Source: NP936 sp002726085
GTDB lineage: Bacteria > Acidobacteriota > Vicinamibacteria > Vicinamibacterales > UBA8438
NCBI GenBank assembly: GCA_036012905.1
Contig: DASCQF010000015.1
Span: 1 to 64,000, forward strand
Length of the DNA stretch: 64,000 nt
Direction of reading: 5' to 3'
The first letter of the stretch is position 1. Every line of letters starts with the position of its first letter. The notes under the pieces were generated by a model, which was given only the letters and a program-made list of their open reading frames with translations, had not been told where the DNA came from and made no database searches. Of this stretch, positions 1 through 9,009 are shown piece by piece. The position numbers were made by a program, and so were the translations under genes.

Positions 1-105
1 GCCCGTGCGGCCGGGGTGGTCTTAGCGTTACGATGAATCTTCATCCGGGGCCTCCTCTGTCTGAAATGCGTGTGTCGCAACTCCATTCTGTTCAGAGTGC
101 TCCGG

Positions 106-593
106 ATGAACAACGTACTTAGCAAAGACAGCTAGAGGCCGAACTGAGCAACACGATCGAGTGGTTCAACCGGAGCACCGGTGCGCTCACCGAGGAGGAC
201 GCTGGCTTCACGCCGGCTGAGGGCGTCTTCACCGCCGCGCAGCAGGTGGCCCACGCGGCGCAGACGATCGACTGGTTCATAGACGGCGCGTTCAGACCAG
301 ACGGGTTCGACGTTGACTTCGAGGCGCATGAGGCCAAGGTCAGGGCGATCACGTCTCTGGCGGACGCACGCACCTGGCTCGCCAAAGCGGCCGAGAACGC
401 ACGCCAGACGATCGCCTCGAAATCGGACGACGAGTGGGCGCAGCCGCTGCCCGCTGGACCCGTCATGGGCGGCCTGCCACGTGCGGCCATCTTCGGCGCT
501 ATCACCGACCACACCGCGCATCATCGCGGCGCTTTGACCGTCTATGCCAGACTCAGGGGTAGGACGCCACCGATGCCCTACATGGACATGTAG
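106..593 (+). CDS. DinB-like superfamily protein, frameshifted near position 129
   Basis: The main frame (from 123) encodes a small helical protein with ELSNTIEWFNRSTGAL, HAAQTIDWF and a C-terminal TDHTAHHRGALTVYARLRG block. This is typical of DinB/YfiT-type proteins, whose His residues bind a metal (family knowledge); their substrates are often unknown. No ATG lies in this frame before a stop at 120-122. An ATG at 106 in another frame reads MNNVLSKD and stops at 133. Joining the two by one inserted base at 127-131 (GACAG to GACCAG) gives a continuous N-terminus MNNVLSKDQLEAEL. A GTG at 246 is the only start in the intact frame and would remove the first helix. I read this as one gene with a single-base deletion, real or technical. 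Bases 1-105 show nothing I can assign. Confidence 0.72.
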
Positions 594-600
594 GTCTGGC

Positions 601-1743
601 TCAGGCTCCCGGCTTCGACGCCGGGAGCCCGGGCAACGGCTGGACCCGCCGAAATGGCAGCGTGTAGAAGCCGCGAATGACGTCGCGGATGGTCATACCT
701 GCCGCGCACCCCTTTACCGCGCAGTAGGTGACAAGCGGCGTTGCCAGAATGCGGTATCCGAGCGCCAGATCCCCATGGAAGCGGCGGGCCAGGCGAGCGG
801 CGGACGAGACGTCGCGGCCCAGCACCCGCATGCGCGCCCGAAACAGATCGCGCGCGGGCGCGGTGCCCTCGAGCTCGGCCTCGATCGCCTCGGCCGCCGC
901 CTGTCCGCTCTTCACCGCATAGTAGATGCCCTCGCCCAGCAACGGTTCGGTGAGCCCGGCCGCGTCACCCACCAGAAAAATCCGCCGGCTGCGAGGCCGG
1001 TAGCGCCAGCCGCCCAGCCCCACCTGTTGCCCTACGATCTGGGTGCAGTCACGCGCCCCCAGCCTGGCGCGGGCATACGCGCGCAGCCGATCCGGATGGA
1101 GCGCGACCGTGGCGTCTGAGGTGAACACCCCGACGTTGAAGTGGTCCCCTTTGGGAAACACCCAGCCATAGCCGAACGGCACGACGCCGAAGTCGATCTC
1201 GAAGTCCTGGGTCGCGGCATTGCCGGCCACGTGACCCTCGATGCCGAACCCCCAACCGATGTCGGGGAACTCCCCCGTCAGACGCCGGACCGTGGAGTTA
1301 GCGCCATCGGCGCCGACCAGATAGCGGCAGCGCAGTCGCTCGGTCGCCGTTTGCACCATGAGGTGCTCGGACTCGACGTGGATGCCCCGAATCGCGCCGA
1401 TCTTCGTGAACCGCGCGCCGGAGGCGAGGGTGCGCTCCAGCACATACTGATCGAGCTCGGCGCGGACCGTCATGGCGGCCAGCGGGTGGCGCCCCTCGTA
1501 GACGGTGGGCGGTTCGTCGTCCCGGCGGCTGATAAAGGTGGTGGTGACTTGCCTGATGACCGGTGCGACCGGAAACCGCAACGCCTGGAGTGTCTTGGGG
1601 GTCAGGGCTCCGGCGCACGGCTTGACGCGCGGAAAGCTGCGCCGATCGACGAGCAGGATATCGCGACCGGAAGTGGCGAGGTCGTAGGCAGCCGCACAGC
1701 CGGCCGGCCCCGCCCCGACGACCAGCACGTCTGTGGTAGTCAC
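601..1743 (-). CDS. Geranylgeranyl reductase family FAD-dependent oxidoreductase
   Basis: A 380-residue flavoprotein of the geranylgeranyl reductase/PHBH fold. The Rossmann FAD motif GAGPAG is at residues 10-15, the family motif PCAGALTPK follows near residue 40, and the second FAD motif GDAAGLTEPLLGEG is near 259-272. This family reduces isoprenoid double bonds in lipids or quinones, or acts as a general flavin monooxygenase; the substrate cannot be told from sequence. The GTG at 1743 was chosen because it places the FAD motif at the usual distance. The longer reading upstream runs into the neighbouring hydrolase gene and adds unconserved sequence. The hydrolase stop lies 35 bases upstream, so the two may be co-transcribed. 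Confidence 0.85.
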   Translation of the reverse strand: MTTTDVLVVGAGPAGCAAAYDLATSGRDILLVDRRSFPRVKPCAGALTPKTLQALRFPVAPVIRQVTTTFISRRDDEPPTVYEGRHPLAAMTVRAELDQYVLERTLASGARFTKIGAIRGIHVESEHLMVQTATERLRCRYLVGADGANSTVRRLTGEFPDIGWGFGIEGHVAGNAATQDFEIDFGVVPFGYGWVFPKGDHFNVGVFTSDATVALHPDRLRAYARARLGARDCTQIVGQQVGLGGWRYRPRSRRIFLVGDAAGLTEPLLGEGIYYAVKSGQAAAEAIEAELEGTAPARDLFRARMRVLGRDVSSAARLARRFHGDLALGYRILATPLVTYCAVKGCAAGMTIRDVIRGFYTLPFRRVQPLPGLPASKPGA

Positions 1744-1778
1744 GGTCGTGCCGACAGCTCGATAGAACCCGCCCGGTG

Positions 1779-2627
1779 TTACGGCTTGCGGTGCGTATCC
1801 AGGAAGGCAAACACCTTGCCAATGTTCTCGCGCCCGGCGCTGCTGTGGCTGCCGCCTGGCACTTCGATGTATTCGTGGCTCATGCCAAGTTCCTGCATCT
1901 TGGCTACCCACTGCCTGGTCACCTTCACATCGACCGCCGTGTCGGCATCCCCCATGACGACCATGACCGGGAGATGGGTCGCCGTCTCGAGAATGTCCGG
2001 ACTGATGTAGACGGCTGGCGCCAGTGGGGCCAAGGCCGCCCAGATCTCGGCATACTTGCTGCCCAGATACCAGGTGCCGCCGCCACCCATCGACTGGCCG
2101 ATGAGATAGATCCGGCTGTCGTCGACGTTGTAGTCGTCGCGTATGATCGCCAGCACGTTCAACACGTCCTGCTCGCTCAACGCGCCCAGGTTCTCCGGAC
2201 CGGGACCTTGACGGCGACGATTGAAGTCGTTGCCTTGACCTCTGGCGCCATACCAGCCCCGCTCGGTGTAGCCCATCGGCGTGGCCACGATGTAGCCGTA
2301 GCGTTCAGCCAGCTCGACCAGGTTGTTGTATTCCATCATGTACATGGTGCCGCTACCCAACCCATGCAGTGCGATGACCAGCGGCGTGGCGGCGCTTCCG
2401 TCATACGCGGTCGGGATATACACCCGATACTCCTGGTCGGTGTTGCCGGCCTCCTCGAACGTGTAAGTCTTCTGCTGCACACGCGCCAGGGCATCCAGAT
2501 TCGCCTGCGACCGCTCCGGTTGCACCCAGTCCTGGGCCAGGGCCGAAGATACCGAGACACCCAGCACGAGGACACCGGTCAACGCTAAACTCAACCTATA
2601 ACTCACCGGCATGGCTCGCTGAAACAT
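1779..2627 (-). CDS. Secreted alpha/beta hydrolase (PHB depolymerase/feruloyl esterase-like)
   Basis: A 282-residue exported hydrolase. A Sec signal (SLALTGVLVLGVSVSSALAQ) occupies residues 11-30. The nucleophile elbow GQSMGGG puts Ser at about 179, with Asp in VMGDAD (about 227) and His in PGGSHS (about 261) completing the triad. VIALHGLGSG earlier forms the oxyanion loop. The family cleaves ester bonds in polyhydroxybutyrate oligomers or feruloylated polysaccharides; the substrate here is not known. The ATG at 2627 is preceded by AGGGAGCGACAAC, a good ribosome site, so the longer in-frame reading is rejected. It lies just downstream of the GNAT gene on the same strand. Confidence 0.85.
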   Translation of the reverse strand: MFQRAMPVSYRLSLALTGVLVLGVSVSSALAQDWVQPERSQANLDALARVQQKTYTFEEAGNTDQEYRVYIPTAYDGSAATPLVIALHGLGSGTMYMMEYNNLVELAERYGYIVATPMGYTERGWYGARGQGNDFNRRRQGPGPENLGALSEQDVLNVLAIIRDDYNVDDSRIYLIGQSMGGGGTWYLGSKYAEIWAALAPLAPAVYISPDILETATHLPVMVVMGDADTAVDVKVTRQWVAKMQELGMSHEYIEVPGGSHSSAGRENIGKVFAFLDTHRKP

Positions 2628-2673
2628 GTTGTCGCTCCCTCTGAAGTGCCTGGTCAAATTGCCCCAGCGCTTA

Positions 2674-3320
2674 TCATACGCGCCGTGACGGCTCTCTGGC
2701 TGCACCAAGATTCTTGTCATTGACGGCCTGTCGACCCGTCCGCCCCTCCCGCTGACGCAGGTGGTAATTCAGGGCCCGGAGCGCGCGCGCGGCACTGCCG
2801 GTCATCTGGTCACGCAGACGGTTTCGGCTCTGCCCCGTCAGGGCCAACTCCGCATGGGTGTACTGCTGGTCCGGCACCGCTCGGGTCACGAACCCCTCGT
2901 CACGCAGAATCTTCTCAATCGCGTCGTGCGCGGCCAGACAGCTGACGCTGTAGAGACGGTCGGCACATCGACTGAGCAGGTAGCCCAGCACGCAGAGCAC
3001 CAGCGCTCGCGCGACGCCGTGACCCCGGTTCGAACCCGGAACAATTACCAGGTCGATACGTGCAAACATGTCGTCGCGAGTCGCCCGATGCGTGTTCGTC
3101 TCCAGGAAGAAGGAGACCACACCTTGCGGCGCACCAGCGTACTCCAGCAGCACAACCTTGACGTCACCCTCGTCCCTCGCGCTGCTCACCAGTCCGGGCT
3201 CCTTGGCACGATACCGGGACAACGTGTCCTGCGTGCCCCAGCGCAGCATCAATTGGGGATAGGGGCGCACAGGGCGTCGAGCTCTTTCACCGGTTCGAGG
3301 TCGCTTGGCTGCGTGTCCAT
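2674..3320 (-). CDS. GNAT-like acetyltransferase, probable frameshift near 3264
   Basis: The main frame holds a GNAT-like core: VVLLEYAGAPQGVVSFFL, then DLVIVPGSNRGHGVARALV, which resembles motif A (acetyl-CoA pyrophosphate loop), then helix VLGYLLSRCADRL and a C-terminal EGFVTRAVP strand. The intact frame begins only at a GTG at 3270. An ATG at 3320 in another frame reads MDTQPSDLEPVKELDALCAP and runs into a stop exactly where the main frame begins to make sense. Restoring one C in the run at 3262-3265 fuses the two into DALCAPYPQLMLRWGTQ. The acceptor substrate is unknown. The 5' frame link is inference; the GNAT assignment is moderate. Confidence 0.55.
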
Positions 3321-3465
3321 GAGTTACCCGACGCGCCGATTATATCTGGGCGCTACCATCTCGAACGGTGCCCAGATCGCCCAGAAAGCCAGTGGCGTTT
3401 GGCGGGCGCCTGCCCTTACACTGTAGCCACACACGGCGAGTGAATCAGTCTGACGAGGGTTTCCA

Positions 3466-4038
3466 ATGATGCGATCGGCGGTCCGGTTGTCGGCACTGTG
3501 TGTGGCCCTGGGTTTGGGCCTGACGACACACCCGACCGAGGGACAGGCACAGGGCGATGAGATTCTCGTCGCCAGTCCAGTGATGGTCGAGGGAGAGACG
3601 ATGCCGCGGGACTACACACCCGATGGCCGAAACCTTTCGCCCCCGCTGACCTGGCGCAATCTGCCGACGGGCACCCGCGAGATTGCGGTTGTGTGCTCTG
3701 ATTTCGGTGCAGGCAATCCACCGCCCTGGGTGCACTGGATCATCTACAGCATTCCGGCAACCGCCAGCGGACTCCCGGCCGGGTTGCCGATTCTGCCGGA
3801 CACGGCGATGCCCCCGGAGTTGAGCGGAGCCATTCAGGGACTCAATGGATGGCGGCGTCCGTATTACCGCGGCCCGGCACCACCGACGGGCACGCCGCAT
3901 CTGTACCACTTCACGGTCTACGCGCTCGACGCAGCACTTGGGCTCGAACCGGGACTCACCCGCCGCCAGCTGCTGCGCGCAATGGAGGGCCACATCATCG
4001 GTCAGGGTGACATCGTGCCGGTCTACGAACGGTTTTAG
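3466..4038 (+). CDS. YbhB/YbcL family PEBP-like protein, exported
   Basis: A 190-residue phosphatidylethanolamine-binding-protein homologue. It has a Sec signal (VRLSALCVALGLGLTTHPTEGQAQ) and then the family motifs DYTPDGRNLSPPLTW, WVHWIIYSIPA and YRGPAPPTGTPHLYHFTVYALD. The conserved Asp, His and Pro-rich segments line the anion-binding pocket of YbhB/YbcL and RKIP. Bacterial members are mostly of unknown role; this one should sit in the periplasm. The ATG at 3466 follows GACGAGGG. The gene stands alone: the GNAT gene diverges upstream and a hairpin-rich spacer follows. Confidence 0.9.
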   Translation: MMRSAVRLSALCVALGLGLTTHPTEGQAQGDEILVASPVMVEGETMPRDYTPDGRNLSPPLTWRNLPTGTREIAVVCSDFGAGNPPPWVHWIIYSIPATASGLPAGLPILPDTAMPPELSGAIQGLNGWRRPYYRGPAPPTGTPHLYHFTVYALDAALGLEPGLTRRQLLRAMEGHIIGQGDIVPVYERF

Positions 4039-4042
4039 TACT

Positions 4043-4126
4043 TAGACGGGGCTGCGCCCCGAACCCCACGCGGCGGCCTGTGGGGGCCCCACGCCGCCAC
4101 CGCGGGCCGCGCAGTGTCGCGCGGCC
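4043..4126. repeat. Hairpin-rich GC spacer related to the 41.1-kb repeat
   Basis: The 103-base gap between the PEBP gene and the Tat-exported subunit gene holds successive inverted repeats: GGGGC-TGC-GCCCC, then GGGGCCCC, then GGCCGCGC (4105-4112) paired with GCGCGGCC (4119-4126). The opening GGGGCTGCGCCCCGAACCCC resembles the head of the 162-bp units at 41121. It may serve as a transcription barrier after the PEBP gene, but there is no T tract. Confidence 0.5.
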
Positions 4127-4141
4127 GGGAAGGAGCATCCG

Positions 4142-4888
4142 ATGAAGGACGAACGAGGACCCACCATTTCGCGACGCGCAATGCTGCGTGGCGCCGGCGC
4201 GGCGGGAGCGGCGGTGGCCGCGCGCGCCGTGGGCGTGACCGCCGCCCCTGGGGTAGCACCGTCGCCCGGCGTGGAAGCACCGGCCCTCGGGCAGTCGCCG
4301 GCCGCTGCACCAACCCGGGTTGCCTACGAGCAGTTGACGGCCGACGAGGCTGACCTGCTCGAATCGATCGCTGACCACCTGATTCCGGCCGACGAGCTTG
4401 GGCCGGGCGCCGTGGCGGCGGGCGCGGTGTCCTACATCGACCGGGCGCTCGGCGGCGCCCTGTCCGGCTCTCGCGACGCCTACCGGTCCGGGCTGGCCGC
4501 GTTCGAGCGCTACTGCCGGTCGTCCCGCGGCGCACGGTTCGGCGAGCTGTCGCACGTCGACCAGGTCTCGGCACTCATCGACGTCGAGACCGGCGCGGCA
4601 ACCGGAGCCGGCACCGGCTTCGCCGGCAGCTCCGGCGCGTTCTTCGGCATGGTGCGGAGCCATGTGCTGCAGGGCACGTTCGGAGATCCGTACTACGGCG
4701 GAAACCAGAACTTCGTCGGCTGGGACCTGATTCGCTATCCGGGTATCCGAACAGCCGTGTCGCCGGGCCTCCAGACACAACTGGAGACCGGTGCCCTACG
4801 ACCCAATCACCGGTCGGCCTACGACTCTGACCTCTTCGAGAAGGCGACCGCCCGTGCGGCGACGAAGGAGCTGAGACATGGCGACTAG
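4142..4888 (+). CDS. Gluconate 2-dehydrogenase subunit 3 family protein, Tat-exported
   Basis: A 248-residue small subunit of a membrane GMC dehydrogenase. A twin-arginine signal ISRRAMLRGAGAAGAAVAAR lies at residues 9-28. The mature part carries LTADEADLLESIADHLIPAD, the hallmark of the subunit-3 family, with a C-terminal YYGGNQNFVGWDLIRYPG. In known gluconate/2-keto-gluconate dehydrogenases this subunit escorts the flavoprotein through the Tat pathway. The gene overlaps the GMC oxidoreductase gene by 11 bases, so the pair is very likely translated together. No cytochrome c third subunit is present next to them. The ATG at 4142 follows AAGGAGCATCCG. Confidence 0.85.
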   Translation: MKDERGPTISRRAMLRGAGAAGAAVAARAVGVTAAPGVAPSPGVEAPALGQSPAAAPTRVAYEQLTADEADLLESIADHLIPADELGPGAVAAGAVSYIDRALGGALSGSRDAYRSGLAAFERYCRSSRGARFGELSHVDQVSALIDVETGAATGAGTGFAGSSGAFFGMVRSHVLQGTFGDPYYGGNQNFVGWDLIRYPGIRTAVSPGLQTQLETGALRPNHRSAYDSDLFEKATARAATKELRHGD

Positions 4889-6584
4889 GCTGCCAGGAAC
4901 CGACGTCGTCATCGTGGGACTCGGTGCCGCCGGCGGCGTGGCCGCCCTGCCGCTGGCCGAGGCCGGACTCGACATCGTGGGGCTCGAGGCCGGCAGCCGG
5001 CTGAGCAAACGCGACTTCGCCCCTGACGAGCTGGCCAACAACATGCGCAACTGGCCGTTTGCGGTCCAGAAGTGCGCCAACGAAGTGCCGACCATGCGTC
5101 GCACCCGGTCCGGCTCGGCGAACCAGGGCGGCGGGCACCCGATGATGAACGGCGTCGGCGGTACGACGCTGCACTATTGGGCGCAGAGCTGGCGGCTGAA
5201 CCCGTGGGACTTCAAAGTGGTCTCCGAGACCCGGCGGCGCTATGGCGGCTCACGCATCCCGGCCGGATCCACCGTCGAAGACTGGCCGTTCGGATACGAG
5301 GAGCTCGAGCCGTACTACGACCGGGTCGAGCACGAGATCGGGGTCTCGGGACAAGCGGGCAACGTCAACGGGAAGAAGGACCAGCGCGGCAACCCATTCG
5401 AAGGACCACGCCAGCGCGAGTACCCGATGCCGGCGCTGCGCTGGTCTGGCTTCCTCGACAAGATGGCCGACTCGGCGCGTGGGCTGGGTTGGCAACCGTT
5501 TCCCGGACCGGCCGCGATCAATTCAGAAACCTACCAGGGTCGATCTGGCTGCATGTATCACGGCTTCTGCAACAAGGGCGGGTGCCATGTCGACGCCAAG
5601 AACTCGCCTGCGGTCACGACGATTCCGCGGGCCGAGGCGACCGGTCGACTGCAGGTGGTCACGCATGCCACCGTCACGAAGATCGAGACGGACAACCAGG
5701 GCAAGGTGACCGGTGTCACCTATCTGCAGGACCGTGAGGAATTCTTCCAGCCGGCGCGATTCGTATTCGTGGCCGGCTACACCTACGAGAATGTGCGCCT
5801 CCTGCTGCTGTCGAAATCGCGTGCCTTTCCGATCGGGCTGTCGAACAATCATGCGCAAGTCGGCAAGCACTATCTCAGCCACCACCAGGGCGCCGGGGTG
5901 ACGGCGCTGTTCCCGTTCGACTTGCACGCGTGGTACGGCTTGCCGGCGCAGGGCGTTGCGGTCGACGACTTCGCAGACGACAATTTCGACCACAGCGGCC
6001 TCGATTTCATCGGCGGGGGCAACATGTGGGTCTACTCCGACCGGCGACCGATCTCGGCGGCCGGCATGAGCACGTTCGGTCGCGCGCCCACGTGGGGCTC
6101 GGCCTGGAAAGCATTCATCAGGGAAAATGCCGACCGGACCAACAGCGCCTACATTCAGAAGACCACGCTGCCGTATGCGTCCAACTACATGGACCTCGAC
6201 CCGGTGGTGAAAGACCCGTTGGGTTACCCGGTCATCCGAATTACCGCCGAGTACAAGCAAAACGAGCTGGCAATCGCCGACTATCTGCAGGAGCAGATGG
6301 AACGGTGGTATCGCGAGGCGGGTGCCGTTGAAGTCGTCCGAGGCGGGCTGGGTGGACAGATGGGGGTCACAACCCACGCCTATGGCGGCACGCGGATGGG
6401 CGACAACCCGGAGACCAATGTCGTAAACCGCTACGGCGTGTCGCACGAGGTGCCCAACCTGGGGGTGCTCGGCGCGTCGGTCATGGGCACGAGCGGCGCG
6501 CGCAACCCGACGCTCACCGCACAGGCGCTGGCCTGGCGCACCGCCGAGCACCTGGCGCAAAACTGGAGCTCGATCGTCGGGTAG
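4878..6584 (+). CDS. GMC family FAD-dependent oxidoreductase
   Basis: A 568-residue glucose-methanol-choline oxidoreductase. FAD motif GLGAAG is at residues 14-19. GGTTLHYWAQSWRL, EDWPFGYEELEPYYDRVE and the C-terminal HAYGGTRMG and ARNPTLTAQALAWRTAEHL are diagnostic; the late His and Asn form the active-site pair in this family. The substrate is probably a sugar, sugar acid or alcohol (inference). The protein has no signal of its own, which fits co-export with the Tat-bearing partner encoded just upstream and overlapping by 11 bases. The electron acceptor is not encoded nearby. Confidence 0.92.
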   Translation: MATRLPGTDVVIVGLGAAGGVAALPLAEAGLDIVGLEAGSRLSKRDFAPDELANNMRNWPFAVQKCANEVPTMRRTRSGSANQGGGHPMMNGVGGTTLHYWAQSWRLNPWDFKVVSETRRRYGGSRIPAGSTVEDWPFGYEELEPYYDRVEHEIGVSGQAGNVNGKKDQRGNPFEGPRQREYPMPALRWSGFLDKMADSARGLGWQPFPGPAAINSETYQGRSGCMYHGFCNKGGCHVDAKNSPAVTTIPRAEATGRLQVVTHATVTKIETDNQGKVTGVTYLQDREEFFQPARFVFVAGYTYENVRLLLLSKSRAFPIGLSNNHAQVGKHYLSHHQGAGVTALFPFDLHAWYGLPAQGVAVDDFADDNFDHSGLDFIGGGNMWVYSDRRPISAAGMSTFGRAPTWGSAWKAFIRENADRTNSAYIQKTTLPYASNYMDLDPVVKDPLGYPVIRITAEYKQNELAIADYLQEQMERWYREAGAVEVVRGGLGGQMGVTTHAYGGTRMGDNPETNVVNRYGVSHEVPNLGVLGASVMGTSGARNPTLTAQALAWRTAEHLAQNWSSIVG

Positions 6585-6654
6585 GAGAGCCCTCCTACGG
6601 AGAGTCGGCCGTCACAAGTCCTGACACGCAGGTATCCAGGTAGGAAAGCCTCGT

Positions 6655-6900
6655 ATGTCACTGTCTCAGTATGTGGGCGGAGTCATCTGGCTGCTGGTCC
6701 TCTGGTTGCTCGTCGGAGCATGGCGGCTCCGTCGTAGAAGGGTCACCCTGGGGCCAGGTGCCGCCGGGATGCTCGACCAGTTCCACGATCAGGACAAACG
6801 GGCGGCTGTCCAGGTCATCGTAGAAGAGAAGACCGGCGAGAGGGATCCGGAAGACCGCGACGGGAATTTGCCTGATCTCGAGAATCCTCGGGGACGCTGA
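6655..6900 (+). CDS. Small single-span membrane protein, unknown
   Basis: An 81-residue protein with one N-terminal membrane span (VGGVIWLLVLWLLVGAWRL), followed by an arginine cluster RRRR that favours a cytoplasmic tail, and a charged C-terminal tail. I do not recognise a family. The ATG at 6655 has AGGTAGGAAAG upstream. It lies between the GMC gene and the creatininase-like gene on the same strand. Confidence 0.5.
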   Translation: MSLSQYVGGVIWLLVLWLLVGAWRLRRRRVTLGPGAAGMLDQFHDQDKRAAVQVIVEEKTGERDPEDRDGNLPDLENPRGR

Positions 6901-6941
6901 AGCCAACACCAGGCTGAGGCTCGCCGCAATTGGAGATACCC

Positions 6942-8717
6942 ATGAAGACTGGTGTAGCCACCGCTCTGCTGCTCGCTGCCCTTCCCGTCGCGGCGCAGGA
7001 ACGGCGGGCTCCCGACCCCCGGTCGATGGGCGGCGGCGACTGCCGTGACAACGTCTACAACTGTGCCGACACCCCGAATCCGCTGCCGGAGCCGGACACC
7101 GTCTGGTTGGAAGAGATGACGTGGATGGATGTCCGTGACGCGCTCGCGGAGGGCCAGACGACGGCCATCGTGCCCACTGGGGGCATGGAACCGAACGGCC
7201 CCTGGCTGGTGACCGGGAAACACAACTATGTGCTCAGAGCCAACTGCGACGCCATCGCGCGTCGACTAGGCGACGCCATCTGCACCCCTATCATCAAGCT
7301 GGTACCAGAGGGCACCATCGAGCCGCCGAGCGGTCACATGCGCAGCCCCGGCACAATCAGCCTCCGCGAAGAGACCTTCCGGGCGATGCTGACCGATGTC
7401 GCGCATAGCCTGAAGGCGCACGGATTCCGCAACATCGTCTTCATCGGAGACAGCGGCGGAAACCAGGGTGGGCAACGAGCGGTGGCCGAGGCGCTCAACA
7501 CAGAATGGAACGGCGGCCCGGTCGTGGCGCATGTCCAGGAGTACTACGATTATGCCAGCGCCGCCCGCTATATGGCGTACCGGGGTCTGGTGGAGGGGGA
7601 CGGTGACGGGCTCCATGACGACCCGATCATCACGCTGAACATGTTCGCCACCGACCCGCGCTCGGTGCGCTACGAAGAGCGGCTCGCTGCCGGTCTGGCG
7701 ACCATCAACGGGGTCTCGCTCGCCGACCGCGTCGAGACGCTCGAGCGCGCACGCGAGGTGGTCACGTTCCGCGCGGACCACACCGTCGACGCTATCCGAA
7801 AGGCGATCGCGAATCGCGGCACTCTGCCGGCCCAGCCGCGACCGGCCCGTGGGGGAGGCGGCGGTGGCGGTCAGGCACGCCAACGCCCGGCTCCCGACCC
7901 ACGCACGATGGGCGGCGGTGACTGCCGCGCCAACGCCTACAACTGCTCGGACACGCCGAACCCGCTTCCGGCGGCCGACACGGTGTGGCTCGAAGAGATG
8001 ACCTGGATGGACGTCCGCGACGCGATGGCCGCAGGCAAGACGACGGTCATCATCCCAACCGGCGGCATCGAGCCAAATGGGCCATGGCTCGTGACCGGCA
8101 AGCACAACTACGTGCTGCGGGCCAACTGCGACGCTATTGCGCGCGACCTCGGCAACGCCGTCTGTGCGCCGGTCATGGAGCTGGTCCCCGAAGGGCAGAC
8201 CGAGCCGCCGAGCGGCCACATGCGCAGCCCCGGCACGCTGAGCCTGCGTCAGGAAACGTTCGAGGCGGTCCTGACCGACGTCGCGCACAGCCTGAAGGTG
8301 CACGGTTTCAAGCACATCGTGTTCATCGGCGACAGCGGCGGCAACCGAAGCGGCATGGACAACGTCGCCACCGCGCTCTCGGCCATGTGGACCGGTGAAG
8401 CGACTGCCAGCCACATTTCCGAGTACTACCGGGCGCCGCCCGGCACCCCCAACGTGCTCCGCGACCTCGGCGTCACGCGGGAAGGGACGCCGGCCGACGG
8501 CCTGCACGACAACCCGACCATCACGCTGAACATGATGCTGGACGACCCCCGTTCGGTTCGATGGGCGGAGCGGGTCGCCACCCGTCAGGCAGACATCGAC
8601 GGCGTGTCGGTCGCCGACCTGGGGCGTTCACTCGAGCTGGCCAGGGCGGTGTCGGACGCACGCGCCAAACGCACGGCGGATGTGATCAGGACGCGGATCG
8701 CGGACCAAGCCCGGTAG
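6942..8717 (+). CDS. Exported creatininase-like protein with two tandem domains
   Basis: A 591-residue protein made of two copies of the same creatininase-family domain, each about 285 residues. Each copy opens with APDPR(S/T)MGGGDCR and has TVWLEEMTWMDVRDA, then EPNGPWLVTGKHNYVLR, then SGHMRSPGT and VFIGDSGGN. A Gly-rich linker (RGGGGGGGQARQ) joins them. A short Sec signal (VATALLLAALPVAAQ) precedes copy 1. Canonical creatininases bind metal through E-x-H, D and the H of GHGGN; here these read EPNG and GDSGGN in both copies, so the standard metal site looks altered. The substrate is unknown, most likely a cyclic amide or formamide if still an enzyme. The ATG at 6942 with GGAG upstream is preferred to a TTG at 6930. 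Confidence 0.85.
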   Translation: MKTGVATALLLAALPVAAQERRAPDPRSMGGGDCRDNVYNCADTPNPLPEPDTVWLEEMTWMDVRDALAEGQTTAIVPTGGMEPNGPWLVTGKHNYVLRANCDAIARRLGDAICTPIIKLVPEGTIEPPSGHMRSPGTISLREETFRAMLTDVAHSLKAHGFRNIVFIGDSGGNQGGQRAVAEALNTEWNGGPVVAHVQEYYDYASAARYMAYRGLVEGDGDGLHDDPIITLNMFATDPRSVRYEERLAAGLATINGVSLADRVETLERAREVVTFRADHTVDAIRKAIANRGTLPAQPRPARGGGGGGGQARQRPAPDPRTMGGGDCRANAYNCSDTPNPLPAADTVWLEEMTWMDVRDAMAAGKTTVIIPTGGIEPNGPWLVTGKHNYVLRANCDAIARDLGNAVCAPVMELVPEGQTEPPSGHMRSPGTLSLRQETFEAVLTDVAHSLKVHGFKHIVFIGDSGGNRSGMDNVATALSAMWTGEATASHISEYYRAPPGTPNVLRDLGVTREGTPADGLHDNPTITLNMMLDDPRSVRWAERVATRQADIDGVSVADLGRSLELARAVSDARAKRTADVIRTRIADQAR

Positions 8718-8727
8718 CGGGGCGGGT

Positions 8728-9009
8728 CTAGGACTGTTCTTCCGGAGACGACGGTTCCCCCTCGGCCCGGCCCTCACGCTCGACTTCGATCGAGCAGTCG
8801 GTCAGCAGCGCGGTGATGGCGCCAACCGCGGCCAGCACGGGCGCGAACACCGCGCCGACGACACCGACGGTCAGCGGAAACTCGGCCACGACATGCCCAT
8901 TGTGGTGAACGCGAACGCGCCGGATGTTGCCCTCCTCCAGCAATCTCTTCAGCTTATCGCGGACGACACTGCCCTTTTCCTCGACTGTTTCCCACCAGGT
9001 GTTTGTCAC
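8728..9009 (-). CDS. DUF4342-like protein
   Basis: A 93-residue protein matching DUF4342 by pattern. A helical N-terminus (WWETVEEKGSVVRDKLKRLLEEGNI, described in parts) has a UBA-like look. A strand RRVRVHHNGHVVAEFPL follows, then one hydrophobic segment TVGVVGAVFAPVLAAVGAIT and an acidic tail. The role is unknown. The GTG at 9009 was chosen because GAGGAGAAGAGCC stands directly before it; a TTG 15 bases upstream is the alternative. It is convergent with the creatininase-like gene. Confidence 0.72.
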   Translation of the reverse strand: MTNTWWETVEEKGSVVRDKLKRLLEEGNIRRVRVHHNGHVVAEFPLTVGVVGAVFAPVLAAVGAITALLTDCSIEVEREGRAEGEPSSPEEQS

